A stretch of DNA of 64,000 bases from Burkholderia oklahomensis C6786. GTDB taxonomy: Bacteria > Pseudomonadota > Gammaproteobacteria > Burkholderiales > Burkholderiaceae. This document shows, one piece after another, positions 17,335-26,386 of the stretch. Where the stretch lies: positions 1,178,001 to 1,242,000 of the forward strand of contig NZ_CP009556.1 in the NCBI RefSeq assembly GCF_000959365.1. Reading direction: 5' to 3'. The notes beneath the pieces are model-generated. The model saw only the letters and a list, made by a program, of their open reading frames with translations, did not search any database and was not told the DNA's origin. How positions within the stretch are numbered: position 1 is the stretch's first letter; each line of letters begins with the position of its first letter. The translations under genes and the position numbers were made by a program.

Positions 17335-18759
17335 ATGCCGAACGCCACCGACGTCCAACGCCGCCCGCTGCGCGAGCGCCGCACCATCGATTACATCCCC
17401 GACCACGAACGCCACGGCAAGCTGTCGAGCCAGTTCACGCTATGGCTCGGCGCGAACCTGCAGGTGACGGCGATCGTCACCGGCGCGCTCGCCGTCGTGC
17501 TGGGCGGCGATGTGTTCTGGTCGCTCGTCGGGCTCGCGCTCGGCCAGCTGCTCGGCGGCGCGGTGATGGCGTTGCACGGCGCGCAGGGGCCGCAGCTCGG
17601 CCTGCCGCAGATGATCTCGAGCCGCGTGCAGTTCGGCATCTATGGCGCGGTGATTCCGCTCGCGCTCGTCTGCCTGATGTACATCGGCTTCTCCGCGAGC
17701 GGCACCGTGCTCGCCGGGCAGGCGCTCGCGCAACTGTTCGGCGTCGCCGACACGGTCGGCATCTTCGCGTTCATCGCGGTCGTCGTCGCGCTCGCGGTGT
17801 TCGGCTACCGGACGATCCACGCGCTCGGCCGCGTGTCGAGCGTCGTCGGCGTGATCGCGTTCGTCTACCTGTTCGCGCGGCTCCTGTCCGGGCACGACAT
17901 CGGCGCGCTGCTCGCGATCCGGCATTTCTCGCTGTCGAGCTTTCTGCTCGCGATGTCGCTGTCCGCGTCGTGGCAGATCGCGTACGGGCCCTACGTCGCC
18001 GACTATTCGCGCTATCTGCCGCGCGCGACGTCCGCGCGCCGCACGTTCTGGGCGATCGGCCTCGGCTCGGTGCTCGGCGCGCAGGCGTCGATGGTGTTCG
18101 GCGTGTTCGCGGCGGCGCTCGCGGGCAAGCAGTTCGCCGGTCACGAAGTGCAGTTCATCGTGAGCCTCGGCGCGGGCGGTGCGGCGGCAGCGCTGCTCTA
18201 TTTCGCGATCGCGTTCGGCAAGCTGACGATCACGACGCTCAACGCATACGGCAGCGTGATGTCGGTTGCAACGATCGTCACTGGTTTCTCGGGCCGCACG
18301 CAGATCTCGCAGCGCGCGCGGATGGCGTACGTGCTCGCGATGGTCGCCGCGGTCGCATGGTTCGCGCTCGTCGGCCGCCACGCGTTCCTGAAGGATTTCT
18401 CCGCGTTCATCCTGTTCCTGCTCGCGTTCTTCACGCCGTGGAGCGCGATCAATCTGGTCGACTTCTATTGCGTGACGAAGGAGCGCTACGACGTGCCCGC
18501 GCTCTACGATCCCGACGGCCGCTACGGACGCTGGAACGTCTCGGGCGTGTCGGTCTACGCGATCGGCGTGCTCGTGCAGATGCCGTTCATCGCGACCGAG
18601 TTCTACACCGGGCCGCTCGTCGCGAAGCTCGGCGGCACCGATATCTCGTGGATCATCGGCCTCGTCGTGCCCGGCGTTCTGTATTATGTGACGGCACGCA
18701 GGCAAGCCGCGCACATCCCCGAGCGGCTGATCCTGCCGGACGAGCCCTCATTGTCATGA
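17335..18759 (+). CDS. NCS1-family nucleobase/cation symporter
   Basis: Inner-membrane permease of the cytosine/purine/allantoin (NCS1) family. The 474-residue product is about the expected size with roughly 12 hydrophobic segments. Visible signatures are GANLQVTAIVTGAL in helix 1, GAQGPQLGLPQMISSR after helix 2 and WQIAYGPYVADYSRYLP in the middle. The substrate (cytosine, purine, thiamine precursor or similar) cannot be told from sequence. The stop overlaps the start of the sirtuin gene (ATGA), so the two are translationally coupled. Confidence 0.88.
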   Translation: MPNATDVQRRPLRERRTIDYIPDHERHGKLSSQFTLWLGANLQVTAIVTGALAVVLGGDVFWSLVGLALGQLLGGAVMALHGAQGPQLGLPQMISSRVQFGIYGAVIPLALVCLMYIGFSASGTVLAGQALAQLFGVADTVGIFAFIAVVVALAVFGYRTIHALGRVSSVVGVIAFVYLFARLLSGHDIGALLAIRHFSLSSFLLAMSLSASWQIAYGPYVADYSRYLPRATSARRTFWAIGLGSVLGAQASMVFGVFAAALAGKQFAGHEVQFIVSLGAGGAAAALLYFAIAFGKLTITTLNAYGSVMSVATIVTGFSGRTQISQRARMAYVLAMVAAVAWFALVGRHAFLKDFSAFILFLLAFFTPWSAINLVDFYCVTKERYDVPALYDPDGRYGRWNVSGVSVYAIGVLVQMPFIATEFYTGPLVAKLGGTDISWIIGLVVPGVLYYVTARRQAAHIPERLILPDEPSLS

Positions 18760-19691
18760 CCGATTCCGCCGTTTCGCCGCAGGCGCTTTCGCCTTCCGAT
18801 GCCGTTCCGTCAGCCGATCCGGAGGCGCTCGACGCGCTGCATGCGTTCGTCGAGCGCCATCCGCGTCTGTTCGTGCTGACGGGCGCGGGCATCAGCACCG
18901 ATTCCGGCATTCCCGGCTATCGCGACCGCAACGGCGCATGGATGCGCTCGCAGCCGATCCAGCTGCGCGAATTTCTCGATTCCGATCACGCACGCCGCCG
19001 CTATTGGGCGCGCAGCATGCTCGGCTGGCCGGTGGTCGGGCGCGCGCGGCCGAATGCGTCGCATCACGCGCTCGCTCGGCTCGGCGCGGCGGGGCGTGTC
19101 GCGCGGCTCGTCACGCAGAACGTCGACGGGCTGCATCAGCGTGCGGGCAGCGCCGACGTCATCGAGCTGCACGGCGGCATCGACGGTGTCACCTGTCTCG
19201 ATTGCGGCGCGCATCATGCACGCGCGGCGATCCAGCAAATCCTCGAAGCGGACAACCCCGCGCTGCTCGGCGCGCAGGCGGAGCCCGCCGCCGACGGCGA
19301 CGCGCATCTCGAATGGCGTGCGCTCGACACGTTTCGCGTGCCCGCGTGCCCCGCATGCGGCGGCCTGCTGAAGCCCGCTGTCGTGTTCTTCGGCGAGAAC
19401 GTGCCGCGCGAGCGCGTCGCGGCCGCCGCGCGTTCGCTCGACGAGGCCGACGCGATGCTCGTCGTCGGCTCATCGCTGATGGTGTATTCCGGCTATCGGT
19501 TCTGCGTGTGGGCGAACGACCAGCGCAAGCCGATCGCCGCGATCAATCTCGGGCACACGCGCGCCGATCCGCTGCTGGCGTTGAAGGTCGAAGCGTCGTG
19601 CGGACAGGTGCTCGCCGCGCTCGCCGCGCGTTTCGGGCTCGCGGCAAGCGGCGCGCACGCGCATGATGCGCGGGGACCGCTTCACATTTGA
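18756..19691 (+). CDS. SIR2-family NAD-dependent protein deacylase
   Basis: Removes acyl groups from lysines using NAD+, giving nicotinamide and O-acyl-ADP-ribose. The product is 311 residues. The NAD motifs TGAGISTDSGIPGYRD and TQNVDGLHQRAG, the catalytic His in ELHGG, zinc cysteines CLDC and CPACGG, and a late VVGSSLMVYSGYRF are all present, so it should be active. The start overlaps the stop of the permease gene. A spacer of about 20 residues between the zinc pairs is larger than in E. coli CobB. The acyl preference is unknown. Confidence 0.93.
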   Translation: MTDSAVSPQALSPSDAVPSADPEALDALHAFVERHPRLFVLTGAGISTDSGIPGYRDRNGAWMRSQPIQLREFLDSDHARRRYWARSMLGWPVVGRARPNASHHALARLGAAGRVARLVTQNVDGLHQRAGSADVIELHGGIDGVTCLDCGAHHARAAIQQILEADNPALLGAQAEPAADGDAHLEWRALDTFRVPACPACGGLLKPAVVFFGENVPRERVAAAARSLDEADAMLVVGSSLMVYSGYRFCVWANDQRKPIAAINLGHTRADPLLALKVEASCGQVLAALAARFGLAASGAHAHDARGPLHI

Positions 19692-19716
19692 CGCACCCAT
19701 ACCGACTCGCTTCGTC

Positions 19717-20337
19717 ATGCCGATCGATTCTTCCTCGCGCCGATGGGCGCCCGCCACCGAACGCAATCGCGAGCCGATTCTCGACGTGCTGAAGCGCGTG
19801 CTGCCGACGCGCGGCACCGTGCTCGAGATCGCGAGCGGCACCGGCCAGCATGCGATTCACTTCGCGGCTGCGCTGCCCGATCTCGTCTGGCAGCCGACCG
19901 ACGCGGAAGCCGCGGCGCGCGCGTCGATCGCCGCGTGGGCGGCCGATGCCGCGCCGCCGAGCCTGTGCGCGCCGCTCGCGCTGGATGTCTGCGTCAAGCC
20001 TTGGCCGCTTGCCGCCGCCGATGCGATCGTCTGCATCAACATGATCCACATCGCGCCGTGGGAGGCCGCATGCGCGCTCTTCGACGGCGCGGCGCGCGTG
20101 CTGCCCGACGGCGGCGTGCTGTATCTGTACGGACCGTATCGCCGCGGCGGCGCGCACACGGCCGAGTCGAACGCGCAGTTCGACGCGCAGTTGCGCAGCC
20201 GCGATCCGGCGTGGGGCGTGCGCGATCTGGAAACGGTGGTCGAGCTCGGGCGCGCGGCGGGCCTCGCGCTCGACGAGGTCGTCGAGATGCCGGCGAACAA
20301 TCTGAGCGTCGTGTTTCGGAAGCGCGCATCGGCGTGA
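19717..20337 (+). CDS. DUF938 SAM-dependent methyltransferase-like protein
   Basis: A 206-residue cytoplasmic protein of the DUF938 family, with a class I SAM-binding fold: motif I VLEIASGTGQHAIHFA, then an acidic loop near QPTDAEA, and NMIHIAPWEA typical of the family. Substrate unknown. The frame is open to a Met pair at 19663, which would overlap the sirtuin; the ATG at 19717 (MPIDSSSRRWAPATERN) matches where family proteins begin and follows the sirtuin stop by 25 bp. Probably the third gene of the permease-sirtuin run. Confidence 0.85.
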   Translation: MPIDSSSRRWAPATERNREPILDVLKRVLPTRGTVLEIASGTGQHAIHFAAALPDLVWQPTDAEAAARASIAAWAADAAPPSLCAPLALDVCVKPWPLAAADAIVCINMIHIAPWEAACALFDGAARVLPDGGVLYLYGPYRRGGAHTAESNAQFDAQLRSRDPAWGVRDLETVVELGRAAGLALDEVVEMPANNLSVVFRKRASA

Positions 20338-20654
20338 GCGGGGCGGGCGCGCTCGCGTGCGGACGGGGTGCGCGGGCGCAGGACGAATGCCGTGGCGTTC
20401 CCGCCGCCCGTCGCGCGCTACGCAAGCTGGCGGGGCTTGCATGCAGACGTCGGAAGTACCCCGAATCAACGCGGCAACATTGCCGTATCGGCGCGCCCCC
20501 GTTACCGAATCCATATGCGAGGCCGCCGCGCCGAACCGACGCCGAATCGGCGTCCAACCGCCGCCGCGCGGCCAAACGACCGCTTCCAAGCCACTCCCGG
20601 CCGCGTTCCATTCGCGGCGCGCTCGCGCGGTTTCCCTTATCCTTGCGCCTATGC
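20338..20654. other. Spacer upstream of gnd
   Basis: About 320 bp without a recognisable gene. One plus-strand frame (20368-20697) is open to just before gnd, but its Arg/Pro-rich product resembles nothing known and its codon use looks like background. The gnd promoter should lie here; I see no clear consensus. Confidence 0.5.
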
Positions 20655-20686
20655 GCGCGACCCCGGTGGGTCGCGCCCTGTTTTTT
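20655..20686 (+). terminator. Terminator-like hairpin just before gnd (possible attenuator)
   Basis: GCGCGACCC and GGGTCGCGC (loop CGGT) are followed by CCTG and six T. The T-run ends only 14 bp before the gnd ATG, and the gnd Shine-Dalgarno (CGGAG) follows at once. It has the form of an intrinsic terminator placed inside the gnd leader. Confidence 0.75.
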
Positions 20687-20700
20687 CGGAGAATTGAACA

Positions 20701-22116
20701 ATGGGCAAACAAGCAATCGGTGTGGTCGGTCTCGCGGTGATGGGGCGCAATCTCGCCTTGAATATCGAAAGCCGTGGCTACGCGGTGTCGGTCTACAACC
20801 GCAGCCGCGAGAAGACCGACGAACTGATCGCCGAATTTCCCGATCGCAAGCTCGTGCCGGCTCATACGCTCGAGGCGTTCGTCGCGTCGCTCGAGACGCC
20901 GCGCCGCATCCTCCTGATGGTGAAGGCGGGCGAAGCGACCGATGCGACGATCGCGGCGCTCAAGCCGCTGCTCGACAAGGGCGACGTGCTGATCGACGGC
21001 GGCAACACGCACTTCACCGATACGATCCGCCGCAACCAGGAACTCGCGCAGGCGGGGCTGCACTTCATCGGCACGGGCGTGTCGGGCGGCGAGGAGGGCG
21101 CGCTGCGCGGTCCGTCGATCATGCCGGGCGGCCAGCGCGACGCGTACGATCTCGTCGAGCCGATCCTCAAGCAGATCGCCGCGAAGGCGCCCGCCGACGG
21201 CGAGCCGTGTGTCGCCTACATGGGCCCGGACGGCGCGGGCCACTATGTGAAGATGGTCCACAACGGAATCGAGTACGGCGACATGCAGTTGATCGCCGAG
21301 AGCTACGCGGTGCTCAAGCAGGTCGCGGGCCTGACGAACGACGAGCTCGGCGCGGTCTACACCGAATGGAACCAGGGCGAACTCGACAGCTACCTGATCG
21401 AGATCACCGCGAAGATCTTCGGCAAGAAGGACGACGAAACCGGTAAGCACCTCGTCGACGTGATTCTCGACCGCGCCGCGCAGAAAGGCACGGGCAAGTG
21501 GACGAGCCAGAACGCGCTCGATCTCGGCGTGCCGCTGCCGCTCATCACCGAATCGGTGTTCGCGCGCGTGCTGTCGTCGCTGAAGGATCAGCGCGTCGCG
21601 GCGAGCAAGGTGCTGACCGGGCCGGCGCCCGCGCCGCTCGAAGGCGATCGCGCCGCATTCGTCGAGTCGGTGCGGCGCGCGCTGTACCTGTCGAAGGTGA
21701 TCTCGTACGCGCAGGGCTTCGCGCAGCTCGACACGGCGTCGAAGGAATACGGCTGGCACCTCGATCTCGGCACGATCGCGAAGATTTTCCGTGCGGGCTG
21801 CATTATCCGCGCGCGTTTCCTGCAGAAAATCACCGATGCGTACGCGAAGAATGCGGCGCTCGCGAATCTGCTGCTCGATCCGTACTTCCAGGACATCGCC
21901 GCGAACTATCAGTCCTCGCTGCGCGACGTCGTGGTCGCGGCGGTGAACGCGGGCGTGCCGGTGCCGGCGTTCGCGTCGGCGATCGCGTACTTCGACAGCT
22001 ACCGGTCGGCGCGCGTGCCGGCAAACCTTGTGCAGGCGCAACGCGACTTTTTCGGCGCGCATACGTTCGAGCGCACGGACAAGCCGGGCAGCTTCCACGC
22101 GAACTGGACCGAGTGA
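20701..22116 (+). CDS. gnd: 6-phosphogluconate dehydrogenase, decarboxylating
   Basis: Oxidises 6-phosphogluconate with NADP+ to ribulose-5-phosphate and CO2 (oxidative pentose phosphate pathway). The 471-residue product is the long, classic Gnd type. The Rossmann motif [12 protein letters not shown] is near residues 10-21, then NRSREKT. The active-site stretch [16 protein letters not shown] and the catalytic Lys in [16 protein letters not shown] follow, with the long helical C-terminal domain and the Gly-rich tail. A hairpin with a T-run lies right before its start and may limit entry of transcription. Confidence 0.97.
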   Translation: MGKQAIGVVGLAVMGRNLALNIESRGYAVSVYNRSREKTDELIAEFPDRKLVPAHTLEAFVASLETPRRILLMVKAGEATDATIAALKPLLDKGDVLIDGGNTHFTDTIRRNQELAQAGLHFIGTGVSGGEEGALRGPSIMPGGQRDAYDLVEPILKQIAAKAPADGEPCVAYMGPDGAGHYVKMVHNGIEYGDMQLIAESYAVLKQVAGLTNDELGAVYTEWNQGELDSYLIEITAKIFGKKDDETGKHLVDVILDRAAQKGTGKWTSQNALDLGVPLPLITESVFARVLSSLKDQRVAASKVLTGPAPAPLEGDRAAFVESVRRALYLSKVISYAQGFAQLDTASKEYGWHLDLGTIAKIFRAGCIIRARFLQKITDAYAKNAALANLLLDPYFQDIAANYQSSLRDVVVAAVNAGVPVPAFASAIAYFDSYRSARVPANLVQAQRDFFGAHTFERTDKPGSFHANWTE

Positions 22117-22162
22117 CACGCACGATCGGTAATTGTTGCAATCATCTATGCTATTAGTAGGG

Positions 22163-22235
22163 TTTTTCTAGGGGGAGGTGGCGATTGTTATCGGTCGCGA
22201 AACAGTGTTTTCGTTGATCCATGGTTTTCCCTAGG
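22163..22235. repeat. Two GGTTTTY(C)CTAGG repeats upstream of the DUF4148 gene
   Basis: GGTTTTTCTAGG (about 22161-22172) and GGTTTTCCCTAGG (about 22223-22235) are near-identical direct repeats about 62 bp apart, 80-150 bp before the next start. They could be binding sites for a response regulator. Function is inferred from repetition only. Confidence 0.4.
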
Positions 22236-22315
22236 TGCCTTGGTGACTAGACTGTGATTAATCGCTGCTCGCATGGTGCTTGCGGCGAAGCAAAAAAAGT
22301 CACGGAGGTTTGATC

Positions 22316-22648
22316 ATGAAATCGCTTATCGCTACTGTCGCAGTCGCCGCCGCGCTCGCCGTCCCGGCCGTTTCGTTCGCTCAACAATCGAACGGCCCGG
22401 TGACCCGCGCGCAAGTCAAGGCCGAACTCATCCAACTGGAGCAAGCCGGCTACAACCCCGCCGCCGACCGCGTGAACTACCCCGAGGAAATCCAGGCGGC
22501 CGAAGCCCGGATCCACGGTCAGCAGAACGTCGCCGCGCAGGCCGACACGAGCGGCTACGGTGCGCAACCGGCTGCCGCCGCCGAATCCGGCACGCCCAAC
22601 AAGATGAAGCGCATCGCCGACGGCGCACCGGTCTACAAGGGTCGTTGA
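22316..22648 (+). CDS. DUF4148 periplasmic protein
   Basis: The 110-residue exported protein has a clear Sec signal peptide (MKSLIATVAVAAALAVPAVS then FAQQ) and the DUF4148 core TRAQVKAELIQLEQAGYNP. The rest is hydrophilic, ending KRIADGAPVYKGR. The family is common and highly duplicated in Burkholderia; it has no known function. The start is the ATG after GGAGG (CACGGAGGTTTGATC), a strong ribosome-binding site; the upstream in-frame codons lie before it. A strong terminator follows. Confidence 0.85.
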   Translation: MKSLIATVAVAAALAVPAVSFAQQSNGPVTRAQVKAELIQLEQAGYNPAADRVNYPEEIQAAEARIHGQQNVAAQADTSGYGAQPAAAAESGTPNKMKRIADGAPVYKGR

Positions 22649-22725
22649 GCGGCACGGCCGTCCGTCGCGCGTCGCATTCGAACGCGGCCGCGGCGAATCC
22701 AGGCCGGCGCATAGCAGCAGTCCAC

Positions 22726-22771
22726 TCAGCCCGCGCGTTCCATTCGATGGAGCGCGCGGGCTGAGTCTTTT
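22726..22771 (+). terminator. Intrinsic terminator after the DUF4148 gene
   Basis: A 17-bp stem with one G-T wobble (TCAGCCCGCGCG arm, TTCGA loop) runs from 22726 to 22764 and is followed by GTCTTTT. It lies about 78 bp after the stop. Confidence 0.85.
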
Positions 22772-23028
22772 GGGGCGCCGAAAGGCGCGGCGGCGCGGCC
22801 CGACCGCATCCTGCGCACGGCGCACGGCGAATTCGGGATGCCCGTCGAACGGTCGGATTTCGCCGCCGCGCTGTCCGCCGGAAGCGGGCGAGCGCGCATA
22901 TCGGGCAGGCTTGGCCAACCGGCCGAGTCCCGGGCAATTTACATCAGCCATGTCGGGCGAGTTACTATCCGTCCGGCATGGGGCCGCGCGATCGCCGCGC
23001 CGGCCGCCGCAACGCAACGGGAATGCCC
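22772..23028. other. Spacer between the DUF4148 terminator and the cupin gene
   Basis: With the DUF4148 3' tail this is a 380-bp gene-free interval. I see no RNA gene or repeat; it should hold the promoter for the cupin gene. Confidence 0.5.
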
Positions 23029-23340
23029 ATGAAGATCGTCCGCAGCAGGCGCTTCACCGCATCGCGCGCGTGGGGCGCCATCGACATCGCCAACATGCGC
23101 GGCATCACGACCCGCCTGCATTGGACGGATCAGCCGTACAAGTGGCACGTGAACGACGGCGAGGAAGTGTTCGTCGTGCTCGACGGCCGGGTCGAGATGC
23201 GCTATCGCGATGCCGTCGGCGAGCATGCGACCGTTCTCGAGGCGGGCGATATCTTCTTCGCGTCGGCGGGGACGGAACATGTCGCGTGCCCGCTCGGCGA
23301 GGCCCGGATTCTCGTCGTCGAAACCGAAGGCAGCGTTTGA
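23029..23340 (+). CDS. Small cupin-fold protein
   Basis: A 103-residue single-domain cupin. Motif 1 is weak (WHVNDGEEVFVVLDGRVEM) and motif 2 is FFASAGTEHVACPLGEARI. The His in motif 1, Glu in GEEVF and His in TEHVAC are placed to bind a metal. No substrate can be named. The start is the ATG giving MKIVRSRRFTAS, with GGGA about 8 nt before it; MPMKIV two codons earlier is an alternative. Confidence 0.75.
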   Translation: MKIVRSRRFTASRAWGAIDIANMRGITTRLHWTDQPYKWHVNDGEEVFVVLDGRVEMRYRDAVGEHATVLEAGDIFFASAGTEHVACPLGEARILVVETEGSV

Positions 23341-23525
23341 GGTCCGATAGGAACGGTTCGGCCGGGGCTCCCCGTGAGGCGTCGGCCCGAACAGACGTGG
23401 CGCGGCCAGGCGCAGCCGGCGCCGGGCGCCACCGGCCAGGCGCGGCTTGGCTTGGCCCGGCCGAGCGGACGCGCAAGCAAAGGCGGCGCGCGCCGCCGCA
23501 GTGAAGTGAAATGATGGAGGTACGC

Positions 23526-24275
23526 TTGAGAAGCATTCTGTTCGTGGAATGGCCCGGCATGGGCCGGACGGTGCGCGCGACGCTCGTCGCGGCGGGCGCC
23601 GCGCTCGTCGGCGGTTGCACGCTGACGCCGTGGACCGACTCGTGGCAGCCGACGCACGTGCCGCATCAGCCGGCGCCGCACGCGTCGTCCGGCGTGCTCG
23701 CCGGCTATTACCGGGCGAATCCGGGCGATACGCTCGCGAGCATCGCGTCCGCGTTCGGGCAGCGCACGCTGGACGTCGCGAGCTGGAATCACATGGCGCC
23801 GACCGACATGGTGACGCCCGGCCAGGTGCTGCGCGTCGCGCCGCCGCCGAGCACGACGACGCTCGCGCCGCCGCCTTCCGCCGCGCAGCCGGAAGCGGCC
23901 GCGCAGGCGCTCGCGTGGCCCGCGCGCGGCACCGTGACGACGCCGTTCGGCGCCGGCAGGAACCACGGGATCGTGATCACCGCGACGGGCGGCGATCGCA
24001 CGGTGCGCGCGGCCGCGCCCGGCCGCGTGGTCTATGCGGGAACGGGCGTTGCCGCGTATGGCCCGCTCGTGATCCTGAAACACGAGAACGGCCTCATCAC
24101 TGCGTACGGTCACAACGACAAGCTGCTCGTCAACGAAGGCGATGCGGTGAGCGCGGGCCAGCCGGTCGCGGAGATGGCGACCGACGCGAGCGGCCGCTCG
24201 ACGTTCGAGTTCGAAGTGCGGCGCAACGGCAAGGCCGTCGATCCGCTCGGTCTGCTGCCGCGCAACGGCTACTGA
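23526..24275 (+). CDS. LysM/LytM-domain lipoprotein (NlpD-like amidase activator candidate)
   Basis: Outer-envelope protein with a lipobox (LVGGC), a LysM peptidoglycan-binding domain (NPGDTLASIASAFGQ to PGQVLRV), a Pro/Ala linker and an M23/LytM domain. The LytM zinc residues are not canonical: the first motif reads RNHGIVI rather than HxGxD, and the last reads GHND rather than HxH. That pattern fits the non-catalytic NlpD/EnvC type, which activates cell-division amidases. The start is uncertain. TTG 23526 has GGAGG 5 nt before it; ATG 23511 and ATG 23559 are alternatives, the last giving an ideal 20-residue lipoprotein signal. Confidence 0.82.
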   Translation: MRSILFVEWPGMGRTVRATLVAAGAALVGGCTLTPWTDSWQPTHVPHQPAPHASSGVLAGYYRANPGDTLASIASAFGQRTLDVASWNHMAPTDMVTPGQVLRVAPPPSTTTLAPPPSAAQPEAAAQALAWPARGTVTTPFGAGRNHGIVITATGGDRTVRAAAPGRVVYAGTGVAAYGPLVILKHENGLITAYGHNDKLLVNEGDAVSAGQPVAEMATDASGRSTFEFEVRRNGKAVDPLGLLPRNGY

Positions 24276-24327
24276 CTATCCCTTCGCGCCGCCCGCCGCG
24301 CGGCGCTTTCGCCGGCTCGCGGCGGCG

Positions 24328-24963
24328 TCAGGCGCGCTCCGTCTGCGGCGCCGGCGCGCCGGCCCAGTTGCCGAGCAGCACGATCAACGCGGCGAATCCG
24401 ATACTGCCCGCCGCAATCGCGCCGCTGTACGCGGCGACGATCAGATAGCCGTGCGCGCGCGGATCGACGAACGGATACGGATACCAATCGACGAGCGCGC
24501 CGCGCACGAGCGTATAGCCGAGATAGGCGAGCGGAAACGCGAGCCAGCGCGCGAGATGCGACCAGTCGATCCGCACGCGCGGCGCGACGTACAGCCAATC
24601 GATAAACACGGCGATCGGCATGATCCGGTGCAATACCCAGTTCGTATAATGCGGCGTCGCGTGATGCAGCGTATCCACATCGGCGAGCAGCAGCGCGTAG
24701 ACGATGCCCGCGATCGCCATGTAGAGCACGACGGCGCCGCGCGCCGACTCATAGCGTCGCGACGGCGGTCGCGTAGCGAGCCACAAGCCGGCGGCCAGCA
24801 CGGCAGCCGCGTACAGGCTGCTCAGTTGCGTGAAGTAGCTGAAGAAATTGCTGAGCCGGAAAGTCGGCGCGTGCCATCTGAGCGCGATGCTGTAGCTCGT
24901 CGCCGAAAGGGTCAGCGCGCAGCACAGGAACCTGTAGGCTGCGACGAAAACGGCTTTCTGCAT
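24328..24963 (-). CDS. Pr6Pr-type membrane protein
   Basis: The 211-residue inner-membrane protein has about six hydrophobic segments. Recognisable are FRLSNFFSYFTQLSSLYAA and VYALLLADVDTLHHATPHYTN, then IDWLYVAPRVRIDW and WLAFPLAYLGYTLVRG, as in the Pr6Pr/DUF6 FAR-17a-like family of unknown role. The start is the ATG giving MQKAVFVAAYRFL; the open frame upstream is Arg-rich and lacks a membrane pattern. Convergent with the lipoprotein gene (52 bp apart) and divergent from the cytochrome gene at 25220. Confidence 0.75.
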   Translation of the reverse strand: MQKAVFVAAYRFLCCALTLSATSYSIALRWHAPTFRLSNFFSYFTQLSSLYAAAVLAAGLWLATRPPSRRYESARGAVVLYMAIAGIVYALLLADVDTLHHATPHYTNWVLHRIMPIAVFIDWLYVAPRVRIDWSHLARWLAFPLAYLGYTLVRGALVDWYPYPFVDPRAHGYLIVAAYSGAIAAGSIGFAALIVLLGNWAGAPAPQTERA

Positions 24964-25219
24964 GGTTGGGGCCTTGCATGTAGCGGTAATGCGGGCGTCG
25001 TGGCACGATCGTGCGCGACTGCTCGTTTCTAGATTGGAGCATAGTTCACGCGTCGCTTCGCCGACATGCGGCCCTACCCGAGCCCGCCCGACGCGCTGAT
25101 CGCGCCGAAACTTGATCGAGCTGAATGGACGGCGCATCGCGCGTCATTACAATTCGACAACGCCGCGGGCGGTGCCGCGCGCGACGCCGTGGCTCCCTTC
25201 AATACGAACGAGACTGATC

Positions 25220-25756
25220 ATGAACCGTATCCTCGCCGGCCAGGAGCGCTACAACCGTCCCGCCGTGTTCTTCCATTGGGCGATCTTCCTGCTCGTCGCG
25301 CTCGCGTATCTCTCGATCGAAGTCCGTGGGCCGAAGGGTACCGACAGCCGGGTGTTCTGGTCGAACGTCCACTACCTCTGCGGCACGCTCGTGCTGACGT
25401 TCGCGGCGCTGCGGATCGTCTGGCGGTTCGCGAGCCGCGCGCCGGGCGCGCTGCCGCAGCCGGCGTTGCTCTCGCTGCTGTCGAAGCTCGCGCACCTTAC
25501 GCTGTACGTGTTCATCGTTGCGCAGCCGCTCCTCGGCATCATGACGCTGAACTTCGGCGGCAAGCCCGTGACGCTCGCCTGGATCGACTGGTCGTTCACG
25601 CTGTTCGGCCCGAATCCGGGCCTGCGCCCGGCGATCAAGGACGCGCACGAGGTGATCGGCAACGTGTTCTATTACGTGATCGGCCTGCATGCGCTCGCCG
25701 CGCTCTGGCATCACTTCGTGAAGCGCGACGCGACGCTGCGCCGGATGACGTTCTGA
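25220..25756 (+). CDS. Cytochrome b561 family protein
   Basis: A 178-residue four-helix membrane cytochrome of the bacterial cyb561 type. Likely haem-ligand histidines are in FFHWAIF (helix 1), NVHYLCG (helix 2) and GLHALAALWHHF (helix 4); GNVFYYVIGLHA is typical. It would transfer electrons, probably quinol to a periplasmic acceptor; the partner is unknown. The start is the ATG giving MNRILAGQERYNRPAVF. Confidence 0.88.
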   Translation: MNRILAGQERYNRPAVFFHWAIFLLVALAYLSIEVRGPKGTDSRVFWSNVHYLCGTLVLTFAALRIVWRFASRAPGALPQPALLSLLSKLAHLTLYVFIVAQPLLGIMTLNFGGKPVTLAWIDWSFTLFGPNPGLRPAIKDAHEVIGNVFYYVIGLHALAALWHHFVKRDATLRRMTF

Positions 25757-25907
25757 CGGCGTGTCGCGACGCCGCGCCGCGCATCGTTGCGCATGCAACG
25801 ACGCATGTGCGCGGGCGGCGCGGTCGCGACCGTTTCACGCTATTCAAGCCCGCGAACATTCTGTAACATTCGGGCGGCATTACATTCCCTTTACGCCATC
25901 CCGCGCC

Positions 25908-26300
25908 ATGCCCAACCGATTCCGCAAACTGACTGCCTGGCTGGGCATGCTTGCGATCTGGTTGGCGATCGTCGCGCCGCTCGTCTCGCAGGCGAGCGCG
26001 CGGCCCGCCGCGCCGTCCGACGCGGTGATCTGCGGCGACGGGCACCACGCCCAGCCGGCCGAAGCCGGCGCCGCGCACGGCGCTCCCGCACCCGGCGCGG
26101 CCGCGCACCACGCACTGCATCTCGACGCCTGCGGCTACTGTGCGTTCTTTGCGCACAGCCCGGCGATCGGCACGGCCGCGCCGGCTGCCTTCGCCGTGCA
26201 CGCGGCGGCCGTTGCGCCGTCCATCGCGCCCCGCGCCGCCGCGCCTTCGCTCGCACGCTACAACCGCGCCTATCCGCGGGCCCCGCCGAAAGACGCCTGA
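25908..26300 (+). CDS. DUF2946 protein, probably copper-related
   Basis: A 130-residue exported or membrane-anchored protein with an N-terminal hydrophobic segment (WLGMLAIWLAIVAPLVSQ) and a His/Cys-rich middle (CGDGHHA, then HHALHLDACGYCAFFAHSP), the DUF2946 signature. The start is ATG 25908, giving MPNRFRKLTAWLG. It lies 86 bp before a TonB copper receptor gene. DUF2946 proteins recur beside copper transport genes, so a copper role is inferred from context; the His/Cys motif fits metal binding. Confidence 0.75.
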   Translation: MPNRFRKLTAWLGMLAIWLAIVAPLVSQASARPAAPSDAVICGDGHHAQPAEAGAAHGAPAPGAAAHHALHLDACGYCAFFAHSPAIGTAAPAAFAVHAAAVAPSIAPRAAAPSLARYNRAYPRAPPKDA

Positions 26301-26386
26301 ACGCCTGACTTCATTCCCGTTCACGTAGTCCCCGCATCCGTTCGATCTGCCGATCGCGCGGCGGGGCGTCTTTCGAGTTTCGATTC

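Noticed and set aside
20368..20697. A possible leader protein ending just before gnd
   Set aside because: Arg/Pro-rich, no Shine-Dalgarno; the open frame is expected by chance in this base composition. The hairpin near its end is reported instead.
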